Source of the DNA: Candidatus Poseidonia sp.
Lineage (GTDB): Archaea; Thermoplasmatota; Poseidoniia; Poseidoniales; Poseidoniaceae
Length of the DNA stretch: 64,000 nt
Direction: 5' to 3'
Assembly (NCBI GenBank): GCA_030829545.1
Contig: JAURAI010000003.1
Coordinates: 62,001 to 126,000 of the forward strand
Below the pieces are notes generated by a model. It made no database searches and was not told the origin of the DNA. It saw only the letters and a list, made by a program, of their open reading frames with translations. The translations under genes and the position numbers were made by a program. Of the stretch, positions 1 to 10,036 are shown piece by piece. Position 1 is the first letter of the stretch. Each line of letters starts with the position of its first letter.

Positions 1-1496
<1,496 letters not shown>

Positions 1497-1510
1497 TCAA
1501 AATTCACATC

Positions 1511-1550
1511 CCCCCCTATAAATTCTACTTACCATGAAGGGGTATAAACC
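1511..1550. promoter_or_regulatory. TATA-like boxes in the gyrB-aroD divergent spacer
   Basis: The 309-base spacer 1431-1739 has no credible gene. It holds two AT-rich boxes, TATAAATT at 1517-1524 and TATAAACC at 1543-1550. Read on the minus strand these are TTTATAGG and TTTATACC, suitably placed for gyrB transcription starting roughly at 1490-1515. Read on the plus strand, the second box would start transcription near 1570, at the foot of the hairpin described next. The rest of the spacer (1620-1739) shows nothing but a weak GTTAAGAA at 1710-1717, about 25 bases before the aroD ATG. Confidence 0.45.
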
Positions 1551-1556
1551 TACCTC

Positions 1557-1617
1557 TTTTTCACCATCAAAAACGACGCATTGAAAGCGAATTTGTGGCG
1601 TCGGAGAAGGTGAAAAA
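1557..1617. other. Imperfect two-part hairpin
   Basis: Outer arms TTTTTCACC (1557-1565) and GGTGAAAAA (1609-1617) are perfectly complementary over 9 bp. Inside them CGACGC (1574-1579) pairs with GCGTCG (1598-1603). Together they form a 61-base stem with an asymmetric internal loop and an 18-base apical loop. It starts about where a transcript from the TATAAACC box at 1543 would begin, so it could be a structured leader or small RNA upstream of aroD, or a protein-binding site between the divergent genes. No riboswitch family is recognised. Confidence 0.4.
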
Positions 1618-1739
1618 ACCATGATTTCTAAGAATCCAAAAGAGCATCACAATATTCCAATGTTTGAACTCCAAAATCCCCGAGCTTTGGCTACTATTTG
1701 ATACGAGAGCGTTAAGAAGAGGACACGGGTGGGCAATGC

Positions 1740-2537
1740 ATGGCTGAACCGCAGATTTGTGCATCCCTTGAAGGTACAACTGTCAAAGAGATGGCTGACG
1801 AAGCAGCGCGTGCAAACATTGCAGGCGCAGATTTAGTTGAAGTCCGATTTGATCGACTCTACCTCAAGAAGCCCGAACCCAACAAGGTTGAAGATGAAAA
1901 TGGAGAAATCCGACACGTCATGCCTCCAGAGGATGAATGGCATGTTCGAGACATGTCTGACGTGGATGTCAGCGCAGCCCTCTCGTCAATCAAGGAAAGT
2001 ATTCCACTACCCGTTATCTTCACCGTTCGCCCTCGTGACGAAGGTGGGTTTTTCCCAGGCGCTGATGAGGAGCGATATGAAATTCTTCGCCAAGGAATCA
2101 CTTCAACGGTGAAATCTGTTGACCTTGAATTGTCGATTCCTGAAGGAGTTCGCACCGAATTGCTTGACCTTGCTGCATCAAATAACGTACAAGTCATCTC
2201 TTCCATTCACGACACAAGCACGACTCCCAGCGCTGATGAATTGACGGCAATGGTTGCTGAACACTCCAAAGAAGGCGAGATGTTCAAGTTCTGTGGAACT
2301 GTTAACGACCATCAAGATGCGCTGCAAATCGTAGAAGCATGTCATGAATTGAAGGATTCAAGCCACACCTACTCTCTGATGGCTTTGGGCAACGGTGGCG
2401 ACTGGGCACGACTCCATGCCCCGGTATTGGGCCAAACAATGGTGTACGCCACGCTCCGTTCTGAATTCAAACTCTCCAACAAGGGTCTTGTGAACATCCG
2501 TGATCTCAAGAATGCTTGGACATTGATGGAATACTGA
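1740..2537 (+). CDS. aroD: 3-dehydroquinate dehydratase, type I
   Basis: Converts 3-dehydroquinate to 3-dehydroshikimate, step three of the shikimate pathway, through a lysine Schiff base. The 265-residue protein has the type I landmarks: EVRFDRL (34-40), TVRPRDEGG (95-103), the catalytic His in SSIHD (His157) and the Schiff-base Lys in MFKF (Lys183), with the C-terminal MALGNGG region replacing the usual MG..G..SR. An acidic insertion of about 30 residues (roughly 43-75) between strands one and two is longer than in compact bacterial enzymes. A GGGTGGG stretch about six bases upstream supports the ATG at 1740. No other shikimate gene is adjacent. Confidence 0.88.
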   Translation: MAEPQICASLEGTTVKEMADEAARANIAGADLVEVRFDRLYLKKPEPNKVEDENGEIRHVMPPEDEWHVRDMSDVDVSAALSSIKESIPLPVIFTVRPRDEGGFFPGADEERYEILRQGITSTVKSVDLELSIPEGVRTELLDLAASNNVQVISSIHDTSTTPSADELTAMVAEHSKEGEMFKFCGTVNDHQDALQIVEACHELKDSSHTYSLMALGNGGDWARLHAPVLGQTMVYATLRSEFKLSNKGLVNIRDLKNAWTLMEY

Positions 2538-2545
2538 ATCTAGCC

Positions 2546-3577
2546 CTATTCGTCCTCTGCGTGGACGTCCATGGCTCGTTGCTCCATGAGTGGGACCGTC
2601 GTGGTTGCTTCATCGTTTGAGTCGCCCATGCCTGCATTCATGTAGCGGCTGTTCAAGATGAATGGCGTGGCAATGAGAGCAGCCATTGCTCCAAAGAAGA
2701 CCAGAGGGACGGTCCATGGGGGCAAGATGAGCGTGCGCTCAGTTGGCATGACCGTCACATCTGCAACTACATTTGTCTCGGGTGCTGGTGCATCACCATC
2801 ATGCGTGTTGTCCCACGTATCCACGACCAGATAGAAATCCTGCCATTCTGACCCTCCAAAGAGAGACGAGTAGAGTTCTGGGCCATCCATCGAAACTGAA
2901 AACGTCACCTCAGAAGTCTGTTCGTATTGATGGACGTCGCGATATGTTTGCCATCCTGCAGGGCTGAAACTCCTCCATTCTGGAGGGATGTCGCTCAATG
3001 CATTCAATTCATCAACTCCAAAATCATCCCAAAAGCTGTAGGAATTATGAGATATATCATAGATTTCTTCATAAAGACGGTATTGAGAAGTGGTCAGCAA
3101 GTATACATCACCCTCAACAGGCGTGCTCACGCCGTCTTCGATACTCTGCAATGTTACGCAAAAGGTTGTCCTGTAATCACTTGATAGATTGAAACGCAAG
3201 GCTCCAACGCTGTCATTACCTATTTCCATACTCATGTAGTGGCCAGAGGTCAACGGTTCAAGAGCGGGGAGAGGCCAGGTTGGATTGTACATCCAAGACT
3301 CCTCAGGACCTTGGCCCTCTGACGAGGAATCCGTTTGCTCGGCAGGTGGCTCTTTTTCATCCCCGTCCCCGAGATCTCCTGGAGCAAACATTTCATCATC
3401 GAAAAACCAGACCTCATTTGGAACCATGGCGTGGCGGTGGACTGTTTCATTCCAGCGCACGGGTTCAACTTCACCTGAGCAACCTGTTGCTGCTTGAGCC
3501 TTGATGCTCCATTGCCCACTCACAAGAAGTGGCATGAGAAGCACGGCGGCTAGGAAAAAAGAGACCTTACGCACCAC
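2546..3577 (-). CDS. Secreted, C-terminally anchored membrane protein, function unknown
   Basis: No family recognised. The 343 residues comprise a signal peptide (FFLAAVLLMPLLVSGQ, residues 7-22), an extracellular region of about 260 residues rich in aromatic and acidic residues, one transmembrane segment near 290-312 and a short acidic cytoplasmic tail ending in AEDE. Residues 75-95 form an acidic/Ser/Gln low-complexity linker. The start is a GTG, with a second in-frame GTG immediately after it (3574) that is better spaced from a GGTGA Shine-Dalgarno. It lies 46 bases downstream of the PKD metalloprotease on the same strand and shares its topology, so the two are probably co-transcribed and may act together at the cell surface; that is inference. 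Confidence 0.7.
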   Translation of the reverse strand: MVRKVSFFLAAVLLMPLLVSGQWSIKAQAATGCSGEVEPVRWNETVHRHAMVPNEVWFFDDEMFAPGDLGDGDEKEPPAEQTDSSSEGQGPEESWMYNPTWPLPALEPLTSGHYMSMEIGNDSVGALRFNLSSDYRTTFCVTLQSIEDGVSTPVEGDVYLLTTSQYRLYEEIYDISHNSYSFWDDFGVDELNALSDIPPEWRSFSPAGWQTYRDVHQYEQTSEVTFSVSMDGPELYSSLFGGSEWQDFYLVVDTWDNTHDGDAPAPETNVVADVTVMPTERTLILPPWTVPLVFFGAMAALIATPFILNSRYMNAGMGDSNDEATTTVPLMEQRAMDVHAEDE

Positions 3578-3622
3578 TTCACCACATCGTTACCAACGGA
3601 GGCGGCTTTAGGACATGTCGCT

Positions 3623-6600
3623 TCATCGGCGACGAAGCGGCCTGACATAGCCACTTTCATCACTTCTACGTTCATCTTTTGAGAGTATTTTTGGCGCCGG
3701 TGGCGGCATGTGATGGTCCATGCCCAGCAAACCACCTTGAGATTCAACATGCTCGATGTCAGTGTAGGTTTCTGCTGCTTCTTTGGCTTCCTCTTCCAAG
3801 ACACTTGGCTCTCGCATGACCAGCCATCCAAGGACCAGGGCGACGACGATCAGTCCAATGAATGTTGCAAGTTCCGAACCGGCATCGGCAAGCCATGATT
3901 TCCATTCGTCTGCGCTGAAATCTGACAGTGAGGGAGGACCTTCTGGTTCTGGGACTACCTCAACATCTTCGGTGAGTGTAGCACATTGACCCAATCCATC
4001 GCATACCTCTACCAAGAGGGTGTAGTATCCGACCTCTTCGTAGGTGTAAATGGCCCTCACCAATGAGCCAGCAATCGGTTCAGTCCAATCGTCCTGAGAA
4101 TTACCGTTCTCGTCCGCATCAACTTCAATGTCGAAATCCCACCGCACCGAGTATTCCGTGAGGATTCGCTCGTCACGTTCCATGATGGAACCATCATTGA
4201 CATCTAAGTCTCTATAGATTTCCATTTCCGATCCGGACTCATAGTCCGACACATTGGCTGAGAAAGAGTTTGATGAGCCAACAAAGATATCTTCGGGCAA
4301 GTAGATCTCAGTAATTTCAGGAGGATGGTCAACGACGACAGTAAAGGATTGACGCATGACGTCTCCAGTTCCAAAGGCGTCTCGGACCGTCAGCGTAACG
4401 GTATAGGTCCCGGGGAGTGCGTAGCCATGCCAAGGTGATGCACCGTGCTCGAGAGGCGTAGCATCTCCGAAGTCCCACGTATATTCGACCAAACCATTCC
4501 ATTCTGGTGAGGCTTGTTCAAAGGGCACATATTTCCCTTCAAATTGACGGTCTCCATCCCGAGTGCCTGCTGAATCAAAGTAGAGCAAATTACCAGGGGA
4601 GGTGACCACAGCGCCGTTTTCGTCAAAGGTATGTGACCACGAATCGACGACAGTCCCTTCAGGGAATGCGGTGGTGGTGGTAATGATGGACCCGTTGATG
4701 TACCCGTCAAGAATTCGTAGTTGGATAATCGGCAAAGGATTGGAGATACGAACAGTCATTGTTCTTGGGAAACTTTCTACGCCATCCTTGTCCGTGACGA
4801 TCAAAACAACGGTATGCTCGCCGGGAGTGGTGAAACTGTGAGTCACTTGAGGGCGGTCTCCAAAGGTTCCATCGGAGAAACTCCAGTTCCATACTTCGAT
4901 GTCGGTATGGTCCCCGACCAATCCGTCAGGGTCTCTGCTATCCAATCCGTCAAAGATGTAGGGGGCGTCGACTTCACCGTCTTCTTCCCTAAAGTCAACA
5001 GCTTCGGATTGTGTCCGAACATCGAAGTGAGCAAATGGCATCTGATTGAGAACAGTGATGGTAAGAACTGCGGTTACCTGACTTCCATCATCATCGGTAA
5101 CCGTCAGCGTAACGGTTTTGTTACCCGGTGAATCCCATGCAAGAACTGGATTTGCATTGTTGCTGACGACATTGCTGTAATCATCTGTACGCAATGGCGT
5201 GCCCAGACCCAAACGTACGCCGCCATCAAAGGTCCACGCATAATTGACGATTTCGCCATCGTCGTCTTCGAAAACGTCTGGCATCACCAATGAAGTGTAG
5301 GTCATGGTCGTCATCAATTCGGCATAGATTTGGACTGGCAATCGGTTGTTGACGTGTACCTGAATGGTCTTTTGTCCAGTATTGTAACCGTCGGAAACAC
5401 TCACCGTTAGATTGTAAGTGATGTTTTCGCCATCGATATCTCCCCATTCATGTTGCTGGGAATAAGCACCAATGCCACTGTCCATGGTCCCGTCACCCCA
5501 ATCCCAGCTAAAGTCAAGGAATTCTGTAGGAACGTTGTCTACGGTTCTTCCTGCGGAGAAGAGGATGCGCTGGTTGGTAAGCAAGGTAATCTCTTGGTCA
5601 ATGACAACGTTGTTGACTGTGATGATCGGGATAGGATCGGTTTGGTCTGTAACATTGATTTCGTGAACTTGGGTTTCAGACCATGTGCCTCCTTGGTCCA
5701 TCACTCGAAGGGTTGCGTTGAATACCCCGACCTCGCTGTAAGAACGAAGTGGAGATTTCAAATTGGACGAACCATTGTCTCCAAATGTCCATGCATAGGC
5801 CGTAGGTGCGTCCATGTAGGGCAGACTATTGTTGTCAAGAGACAGTCCCCAAGCATCAAAACCATTGCCGAGGAATTGTATGTTTTCCCATGTTTGAGAT
5901 TCGTTGAGCGACACCGTTCCGTTGGCTACTGGTTTCATGTTGCTAAGACTTTGAGGAGAGGTTTGAATGGAATCAACCATATCACCAAGCATGTCTTTCA
6001 TGACCATTGCAAAGGAGTACTGGTCGCTCTTGTGAGCAGTAAAGTAGACTTGACCGGGGACATCAACACCGCCTCCTGCCGAGATACGGTCGGTGATGGT
6101 GTCAACAACACTTCCTGAACTGTCTCGAACCGAAATCTCAACGTCTAAATCCTCAAAGAAGGCGTTTGAAAGGACGTTATAATTGATTTCAATGGTATCG
6201 TCCAAGCCATCACCGTCTCGGTCACCGAGAACGGTATTGTTGAGCGTCATGGTGGCTGGCGAGGTGATTCGCGCCGCTTCGATATCGACAACGCCAGTTG
6301 GATAGGAAGGGCCGCATGATGTGTAATCGCAGTCTGCGATGGTGCTTGCGTACCAGGTGATCACCCAGACCTCATCGGTCAAGTTTCCAAAGCCCGGGAC
6401 AAGCCCTGTGGCGACATTGTTGACAAAGTTGAGGTCGGAAACGCTCCACAAACCGTCAGAGGTAGCCTTGGTCACGATGACACCGTCAAATTGACTGACA
6501 TCTGCCGTCAGCCTGAGGGTCAGGGGAGCGGGTGAGGCAGAACCTGGAGTAAATTGGAAGGAACGAATGCCCCAGCCTTCGACACTGTTTCCGGTAGAAG

Positions 6601-7816
6601 ACCAAGGTGCTGCCCAATCACTGTTGATTTCTGTTGGTTGAGCACGGCAGAAGGCACCACCGGTACAAACTGCGTTAAGATCCAAATTTGGATATCCGTA
6701 GATGCCCTGATCCGAATCCAAGGTCGCTGCGATGCTGAAGTTAGCGAAAATCTCGCCCATCGTTCGGCCCAAGAGCCCTACTTGACCCGCTTGAGGAGAA
6801 AGAGCGAGGTTCTCCACTCCTTTACCACCTGTCGCAGAATCTTGAACCAGTTGCCGAACCGCTGGCCCACCGCCCAGATGCTCTGCAAGGTACATGGTGA
6901 ACATGTAACCTGCTCCGTAATCTGCAATACGTTGGTTCCACCAACGCACCGATTGTTCAGGAGCGGCTGTCCACGCATTGACGTGGCCTGTGAGCGTGGA
7001 GTCTGCTCCGAAGCAGAGATAGATGGCTACATCCGCATTGCCTTCATCAATCCACAAATTTTCGTAAGGGTCAAGGGCATTGTGGAGCAGATGTTCGAGT
7101 TCGTGAGCGAGGATGGATTTCCCCCACGCTAGGGTGATGTCTGCAAAGTCAACGAAGACGGATTCCCTTGAACTTGCAAAAGAGGGTGCAAAATAACCGC
7201 CCGTGTTGTATGCGCCATCAATGTCGTAAATGATGATTTGAACCTGGCAGTTGTTGTCGACATCTGGGGGTGCAAGGCCTCGACCGTCTTGGTAGTCCTT
7301 GCCGTAGTAAGTGGTCATGGTTGGATAGATGGTCGAGTCCCAGGTGCTTGCGAGGTTGTTGAGGACCGTTGAGGAGAGGGTTCGGCCGCTTTGAACAATG
7401 AATGCGACACTGTTGGTTGTCTTGGCCACATAGGCCGAAATTTGGCCGGCTGCTGTACCGACACTGAGTGTGTCGCCAACCACGTGAGGGGTGCATGCAC
7501 GTCCCGCTGCGCGCCCGGATGTAGCGTCAACCACCATGTCTTCGACGCCAGGACGCCCCGCATCGATCCATGCCTGTCGCATGAATTGTGTTGCAGAAAC
7601 AACGGGGGCTTCCTCGTGAATAAACAAATACTCACTTCCTTCACTGGGGTCAAATTCATCGAGATCCCCGATGGCTTCTCCTCCAGCCGTGTAAGTTGAA
7701 GATTGACCCGTGTCATCTCCCGTATTATCGGCCTGAGCCAACGCTACAGGACCAAGGCTTGCGAAGAGCAAAATTGAGATGAAGAGAAAGGCTGGACTGG
7801 TGCGTTGTTCCGACAT
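3623..7816 (-). CDS. Membrane-anchored PKD-repeat zinc metalloprotease
   Basis: Predicted extracellular peptidase of 1397 residues. After a signal peptide (residues 7-28) comes a catalytic region with AHELEHLLH, a HExxH zinc site near residues 240-250, and WIDEGNAD about 13 residues further on, whose Glu is the likely third ligand (gluzincin pattern). The preceding VQIIIYDIDG and GGYF segments resemble the M30 hyicolysin-type family. A calcium-type DGDGLDD motif follows, then about six PKD-like domains recognised by WTFGD, WDWGD, WSFSD, WDFGD cores and T.TVTVxD-type ends. One transmembrane helix (TFIGLIVVALVLGWLVM) and a basic cytoplasmic tail close the protein. The ATG at 7816 is preceded by AAGGTGGAAC; an in-frame start nine codons upstream lacks such support. 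PKD domains usually mediate binding of substrates or surface polymers, so a role in protein or particle degradation is likely. Confidence 0.85.
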   Translation of the reverse strand: MSEQRTSPAFLFISILLFASLGPVALAQADNTGDDTGQSSTYTAGGEAIGDLDEFDPSEGSEYLFIHEEAPVVSATQFMRQAWIDAGRPGVEDMVVDATSGRAAGRACTPHVVGDTLSVGTAAGQISAYVAKTTNSVAFIVQSGRTLSSTVLNNLASTWDSTIYPTMTTYYGKDYQDGRGLAPPDVDNNCQVQIIIYDIDGAYNTGGYFAPSFASSRESVFVDFADITLAWGKSILAHELEHLLHNALDPYENLWIDEGNADVAIYLCFGADSTLTGHVNAWTAAPEQSVRWWNQRIADYGAGYMFTMYLAEHLGGGPAVRQLVQDSATGGKGVENLALSPQAGQVGLLGRTMGEIFANFSIAATLDSDQGIYGYPNLDLNAVCTGGAFCRAQPTEINSDWAAPWSSTGNSVEGWGIRSFQFTPGSASPAPLTLRLTADVSQFDGVIVTKATSDGLWSVSDLNFVNNVATGLVPGFGNLTDEVWVITWYASTIADCDYTSCGPSYPTGVVDIEAARITSPATMTLNNTVLGDRDGDGLDDTIEINYNVLSNAFFEDLDVEISVRDSSGSVVDTITDRISAGGGVDVPGQVYFTAHKSDQYSFAMVMKDMLGDMVDSIQTSPQSLSNMKPVANGTVSLNESQTWENIQFLGNGFDAWGLSLDNNSLPYMDAPTAYAWTFGDNGSSNLKSPLRSYSEVGVFNATLRVMDQGGTWSETQVHEINVTDQTDPIPIITVNNVVIDQEITLLTNQRILFSAGRTVDNVPTEFLDFSWDWGDGTMDSGIGAYSQQHEWGDIDGENITYNLTVSVSDGYNTGQKTIQVHVNNRLPVQIYAELMTTMTYTSLVMPDVFEDDDGEIVNYAWTFDGGVRLGLGTPLRTDDYSNVVSNNANPVLAWDSPGNKTVTLTVTDDDGSQVTAVLTITVLNQMPFAHFDVRTQSEAVDFREEDGEVDAPYIFDGLDSRDPDGLVGDHTDIEVWNWSFSDGTFGDRPQVTHSFTTPGEHTVVLIVTDKDGVESFPRTMTVRISNPLPIIQLRILDGYINGSIITTTTAFPEGTVVDSWSHTFDENGAVVTSPGNLLYFDSAGTRDGDRQFEGKYVPFEQASPEWNGLVEYTWDFGDATPLEHGASPWHGYALPGTYTVTLTVRDAFGTGDVMRQSFTVVVDHPPEITEIYLPEDIFVGSSNSFSANVSDYESGSEMEIYRDLDVNDGSIMERDERILTEYSVRWDFDIEVDADENGNSQDDWTEPIAGSLVRAIYTYEEVGYYTLLVEVCDGLGQCATLTEDVEVVPEPEGPPSLSDFSADEWKSWLADAGSELATFIGLIVVALVLGWLVMREPSVLEEEAKEAAETYTDIEHVESQGGLLGMDHHMPPPAPKILSKDERRSDESGYVRPLRRR

Positions 7817-7851
7817 ATGTTCCACCTTGTTGAATCGCTGCACGGATTCCC

Positions 7852-7881
7852 AATTTAACGAAACGAAAGGAGGTATTTAAG
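7852..7881. promoter_or_regulatory. Divergent promoter between the PKD protease and M28 peptidase
   Basis: On the plus strand TATTTAAG at 7874-7881 sits about 25 bases before the M28 ATG (7904), which would give an almost leaderless transcript, although GGTGGAGG is also present as a possible ribosome site. On the minus strand a GTTAAATT box near 7852-7860 is suitably placed for the PKD protease start at 7816. The two secreted peptidases may therefore share one control region. Confidence 0.5.
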
Positions 7882-7903
7882 AGTCCGTGGTGGAGGCATC
7901 ATC

Positions 7904-9106
7904 ATGGCTCATTCTGCCCCACCACGATGGTTGGGGTACGCAAAAGGGTTCATGCTCGCCCTTATCCTCTTGTTTTCGGCTGCCTTGAGCCCAGTTCAAG
8001 GCGAAAACTCATTCGTTGAAAATCAAATCGACCTGTGTGAATTCATGGAGTCATTGGAATTTAACGGAACACATGCCAACGAAACCGTACAGTGGCAAGT
8101 TGACATAGGCCCTCGCACGCCAGGCTCCACTGCATCTGCGCTCTTGCGTGCCAATTTCACTGCTGAAACAGAACGGCTGGGCTATACGGTTTCTGAATCA
8201 AACCATACGAGCCATGGCATTGAGTTCACCAACCTCTTTGCCCGATGGAATTCTTCTACTGAAAACGCAGATCAATTGGTTCTCTCTGCACATTATGACT
8301 CCCGAAACATCGCCGACCAAGATGCAAATGAAAGCAATCGGAGCAAGCCTGTGCCTGGGGCGAATGATGCGGCAAGTGGAGCTGCTGTATTACTGGAATT
8401 GGCACGTCTCATACCATCCATGAACCTCACCTACGACGTGGTCCTGTTCTGGAACGATGCAGAGGACCAAAACAACAACTACACTGAGGGAGCCAAAGCA
8501 TGGGCGGGCAACCTTACTTCAGAAGAGCAAGAACGAACCAAGGCCTTTGTGCTGCTTGATATGGTTGGTGATGCCGACCTACAATTGCACAATGTAGTTC
8601 CTGGAAATGATACTCTCAAGGAACGAATTGTGGTCATGGCTGAAGGTTTGGGGATGGTTGATGGTGTCGAGGATTGTCTTGGTCAGCCCGGCCAAGATAT
8701 TCTTCGGTATTCAACGGTCGTGGGCGTCTTGGACGACCATGTCCACCCTCATGAACTCGGCATTCCTAGTATCGACCTCATGGATACCGTGTACGGTGAA
8801 CCAAAGTTTGGGACCTTTGGAACCTATTGGCATACAATGGAAGACACTCCCGACAAGGTCAGTGCCGAATCACTCGCCCATGTTGGTCACTTGGTTGAAC
8901 TCGGTTTGAGAACGAATGCATTCATCATCGAAGAGGCCTCAAGCAACCCTGACCAGAGCAGTCTTGATGAGGATCAAGAACAATCTACGCCAACACCGAT
9001 TGAAAAAGAAGAGGGTAACAAGGGCCTTGCCTACGTTGCGATGTTCGCATTCTTTTCAGTGATGGTTCTCCTCTCTTACTTTGAATGGACCACAAAACGT
9101 CGCTGA
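7904..9106 (+). CDS. Membrane-anchored M28 family metallopeptidase
   Basis: Predicted extracellular di-zinc aminopeptidase or glutaminyl-cyclase-like hydrolase. The 400-residue protein has an N-terminal signal/anchor (residues 14-33), the M28 domain (about 55-330) and a C-terminal transmembrane helix (about 374-392) with a short basic tail. Metal ligands are all present: His130 in SAHYDSR, Asp155 in GANDAASG, the Glu187-Asp188 pair in WNDAEDQ (general base and ligand), Asp223 in LLDMVGDAD and His310 in YWHTMEDT. VDIGPRTPGS is the usual N-terminal substrate-edge motif. It is divergent from the PKD protease and could complete peptide breakdown begun by it. Exact specificity cannot be read from sequence. 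Confidence 0.9.
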   Translation: MAHSAPPRWLGYAKGFMLALILLFSAALSPVQGENSFVENQIDLCEFMESLEFNGTHANETVQWQVDIGPRTPGSTASALLRANFTAETERLGYTVSESNHTSHGIEFTNLFARWNSSTENADQLVLSAHYDSRNIADQDANESNRSKPVPGANDAASGAAVLLELARLIPSMNLTYDVVLFWNDAEDQNNNYTEGAKAWAGNLTSEEQERTKAFVLLDMVGDADLQLHNVVPGNDTLKERIVVMAEGLGMVDGVEDCLGQPGQDILRYSTVVGVLDDHVHPHELGIPSIDLMDTVYGEPKFGTFGTYWHTMEDTPDKVSAESLAHVGHLVELGLRTNAFIIEEASSNPDQSSLDEDQEQSTPTPIEKEEGNKGLAYVAMFAFFSVMVLLSYFEWTTKRR

Positions 9107-9173
9107 AAAGGCGCGGTTTTTGAGGGAAGGGGTATTATCCGCGCATGCTATCGGAGAACACGGAGGGCAGCCT

Positions 9174-10034
9174 ATGGACGACGATGACCGCGAGCGGCGA
9201 ATGAAAGCCCTGCGTGAACGCGTTCAAGCCAAAAAGGCAGAAGGCGCTCTCATTGAGGACAACAACGAATTGGTTGTGGACCAAACGGTGTACGAAGAAA
9301 CTGTTGTCGTTAAGGAACAGGAACCAGAACAAGATTGGTTCGCTATGGCAGACAGGGACGCCGACCGATGGCGAAACCTTGCCGCATCCTTAATCATGAT
9401 TGGAAGTATCTTGGGTATGCTAAGTGGTGCATTGATTCTACAAGGCAATCCAACAGAATTGCTCAACACATCTCTGTTTGCAGAACGGTCAACTGTGGAC
9501 ATCTCTGGCACAGCGCTTGAAGATGTTGAGGGTTATGGTGTAGAAAACGTCACCGTTGAGCTTCTTGAAGCATCCAATCGCGCCCTCCTGCAAACCACCT
9601 TCACCGACCAATATGGCTATTTTACCATCAATAATGTCACTCAAGAAATCCATATCATCGTCTTTTCAAAAGAGGGCTATACAAGCGTTGAGCGGACTTT
9701 CACCCCAGATAATGCCGGCCTGGACCCGGTGACCATGAAACCTGGAAACGGTACTCGAATGGAAAACGACGATCAGGCCACATCGGGATTTACTCTTGAA
9801 AACGCTGTCACGCTCTCAAGTGCTATCGGTTTGCTGACCATTACAACGGCCTTTTTCGGTGTTCAATCAGCGGTTGAAATTCGCAGAGGCAAGCGATACC
9901 GACGAAGCCAATACCTTGCGGGCGTAGCACTCTTTAGCCGAGGATTAATATTGGTTGGACCCGCCTTAATCCTGTTCGGGATGGTTGTCAATGTCTTTGC
10001 CCGAGACGATTTTGAAGACCGACGAGAGGATTGA
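9174..10034 (+). CDS. Membrane protein with carboxypeptidase-regulatory-like domain
   Basis: About 286 residues. A charged cytoplasmic N-terminus (residues 1-70, MDDDDRERR onward) is followed by a transmembrane helix (about 76-95), an extracellular domain with VDISGTALEDVEGYGVENV, TFTDQYGYFTINNV and a following Val-rich strand pattern, and two further transmembrane helices near 205-285. The middle part resembles the beta-sandwich CarboxypepD_reg/PEGA-type domain often used to display or transport ligands. The ATG at 9174 follows GGAGGGCAGCC; an upstream in-frame ATG at 9081 would overlap the M28 gene and has no ribosome site. Its stop (10032-10034) lies just before the tmk start, indicating co-translation. 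No enzymatic role is evident. Confidence 0.72.
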   Translation: MDDDDRERRMKALRERVQAKKAEGALIEDNNELVVDQTVYEETVVVKEQEPEQDWFAMADRDADRWRNLAASLIMIGSILGMLSGALILQGNPTELLNTSLFAERSTVDISGTALEDVEGYGVENVTVELLEASNRALLQTTFTDQYGYFTINNVTQEIHIIVFSKEGYTSVERTFTPDNAGLDPVTMKPGNGTRMENDDQATSGFTLENAVTLSSAIGLLTITTAFFGVQSAVEIRRGKRYRRSQYLAGVALFSRGLILVGPALILFGMVVNVFARDDFEDRRED

Positions 10035-10036
10035 GC

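Noticed and set aside
1567-1779. Small minus-strand frame across the gyrB-aroD spacer
   Set aside because: Overlaps the aroD start, no ribosome site, composition unlike coding sequence.
5450-6118. Plus-strand open frame of 222 codons opposite the PKD protease
   Set aside because: Antisense to well-formed PKD domains and without family features.
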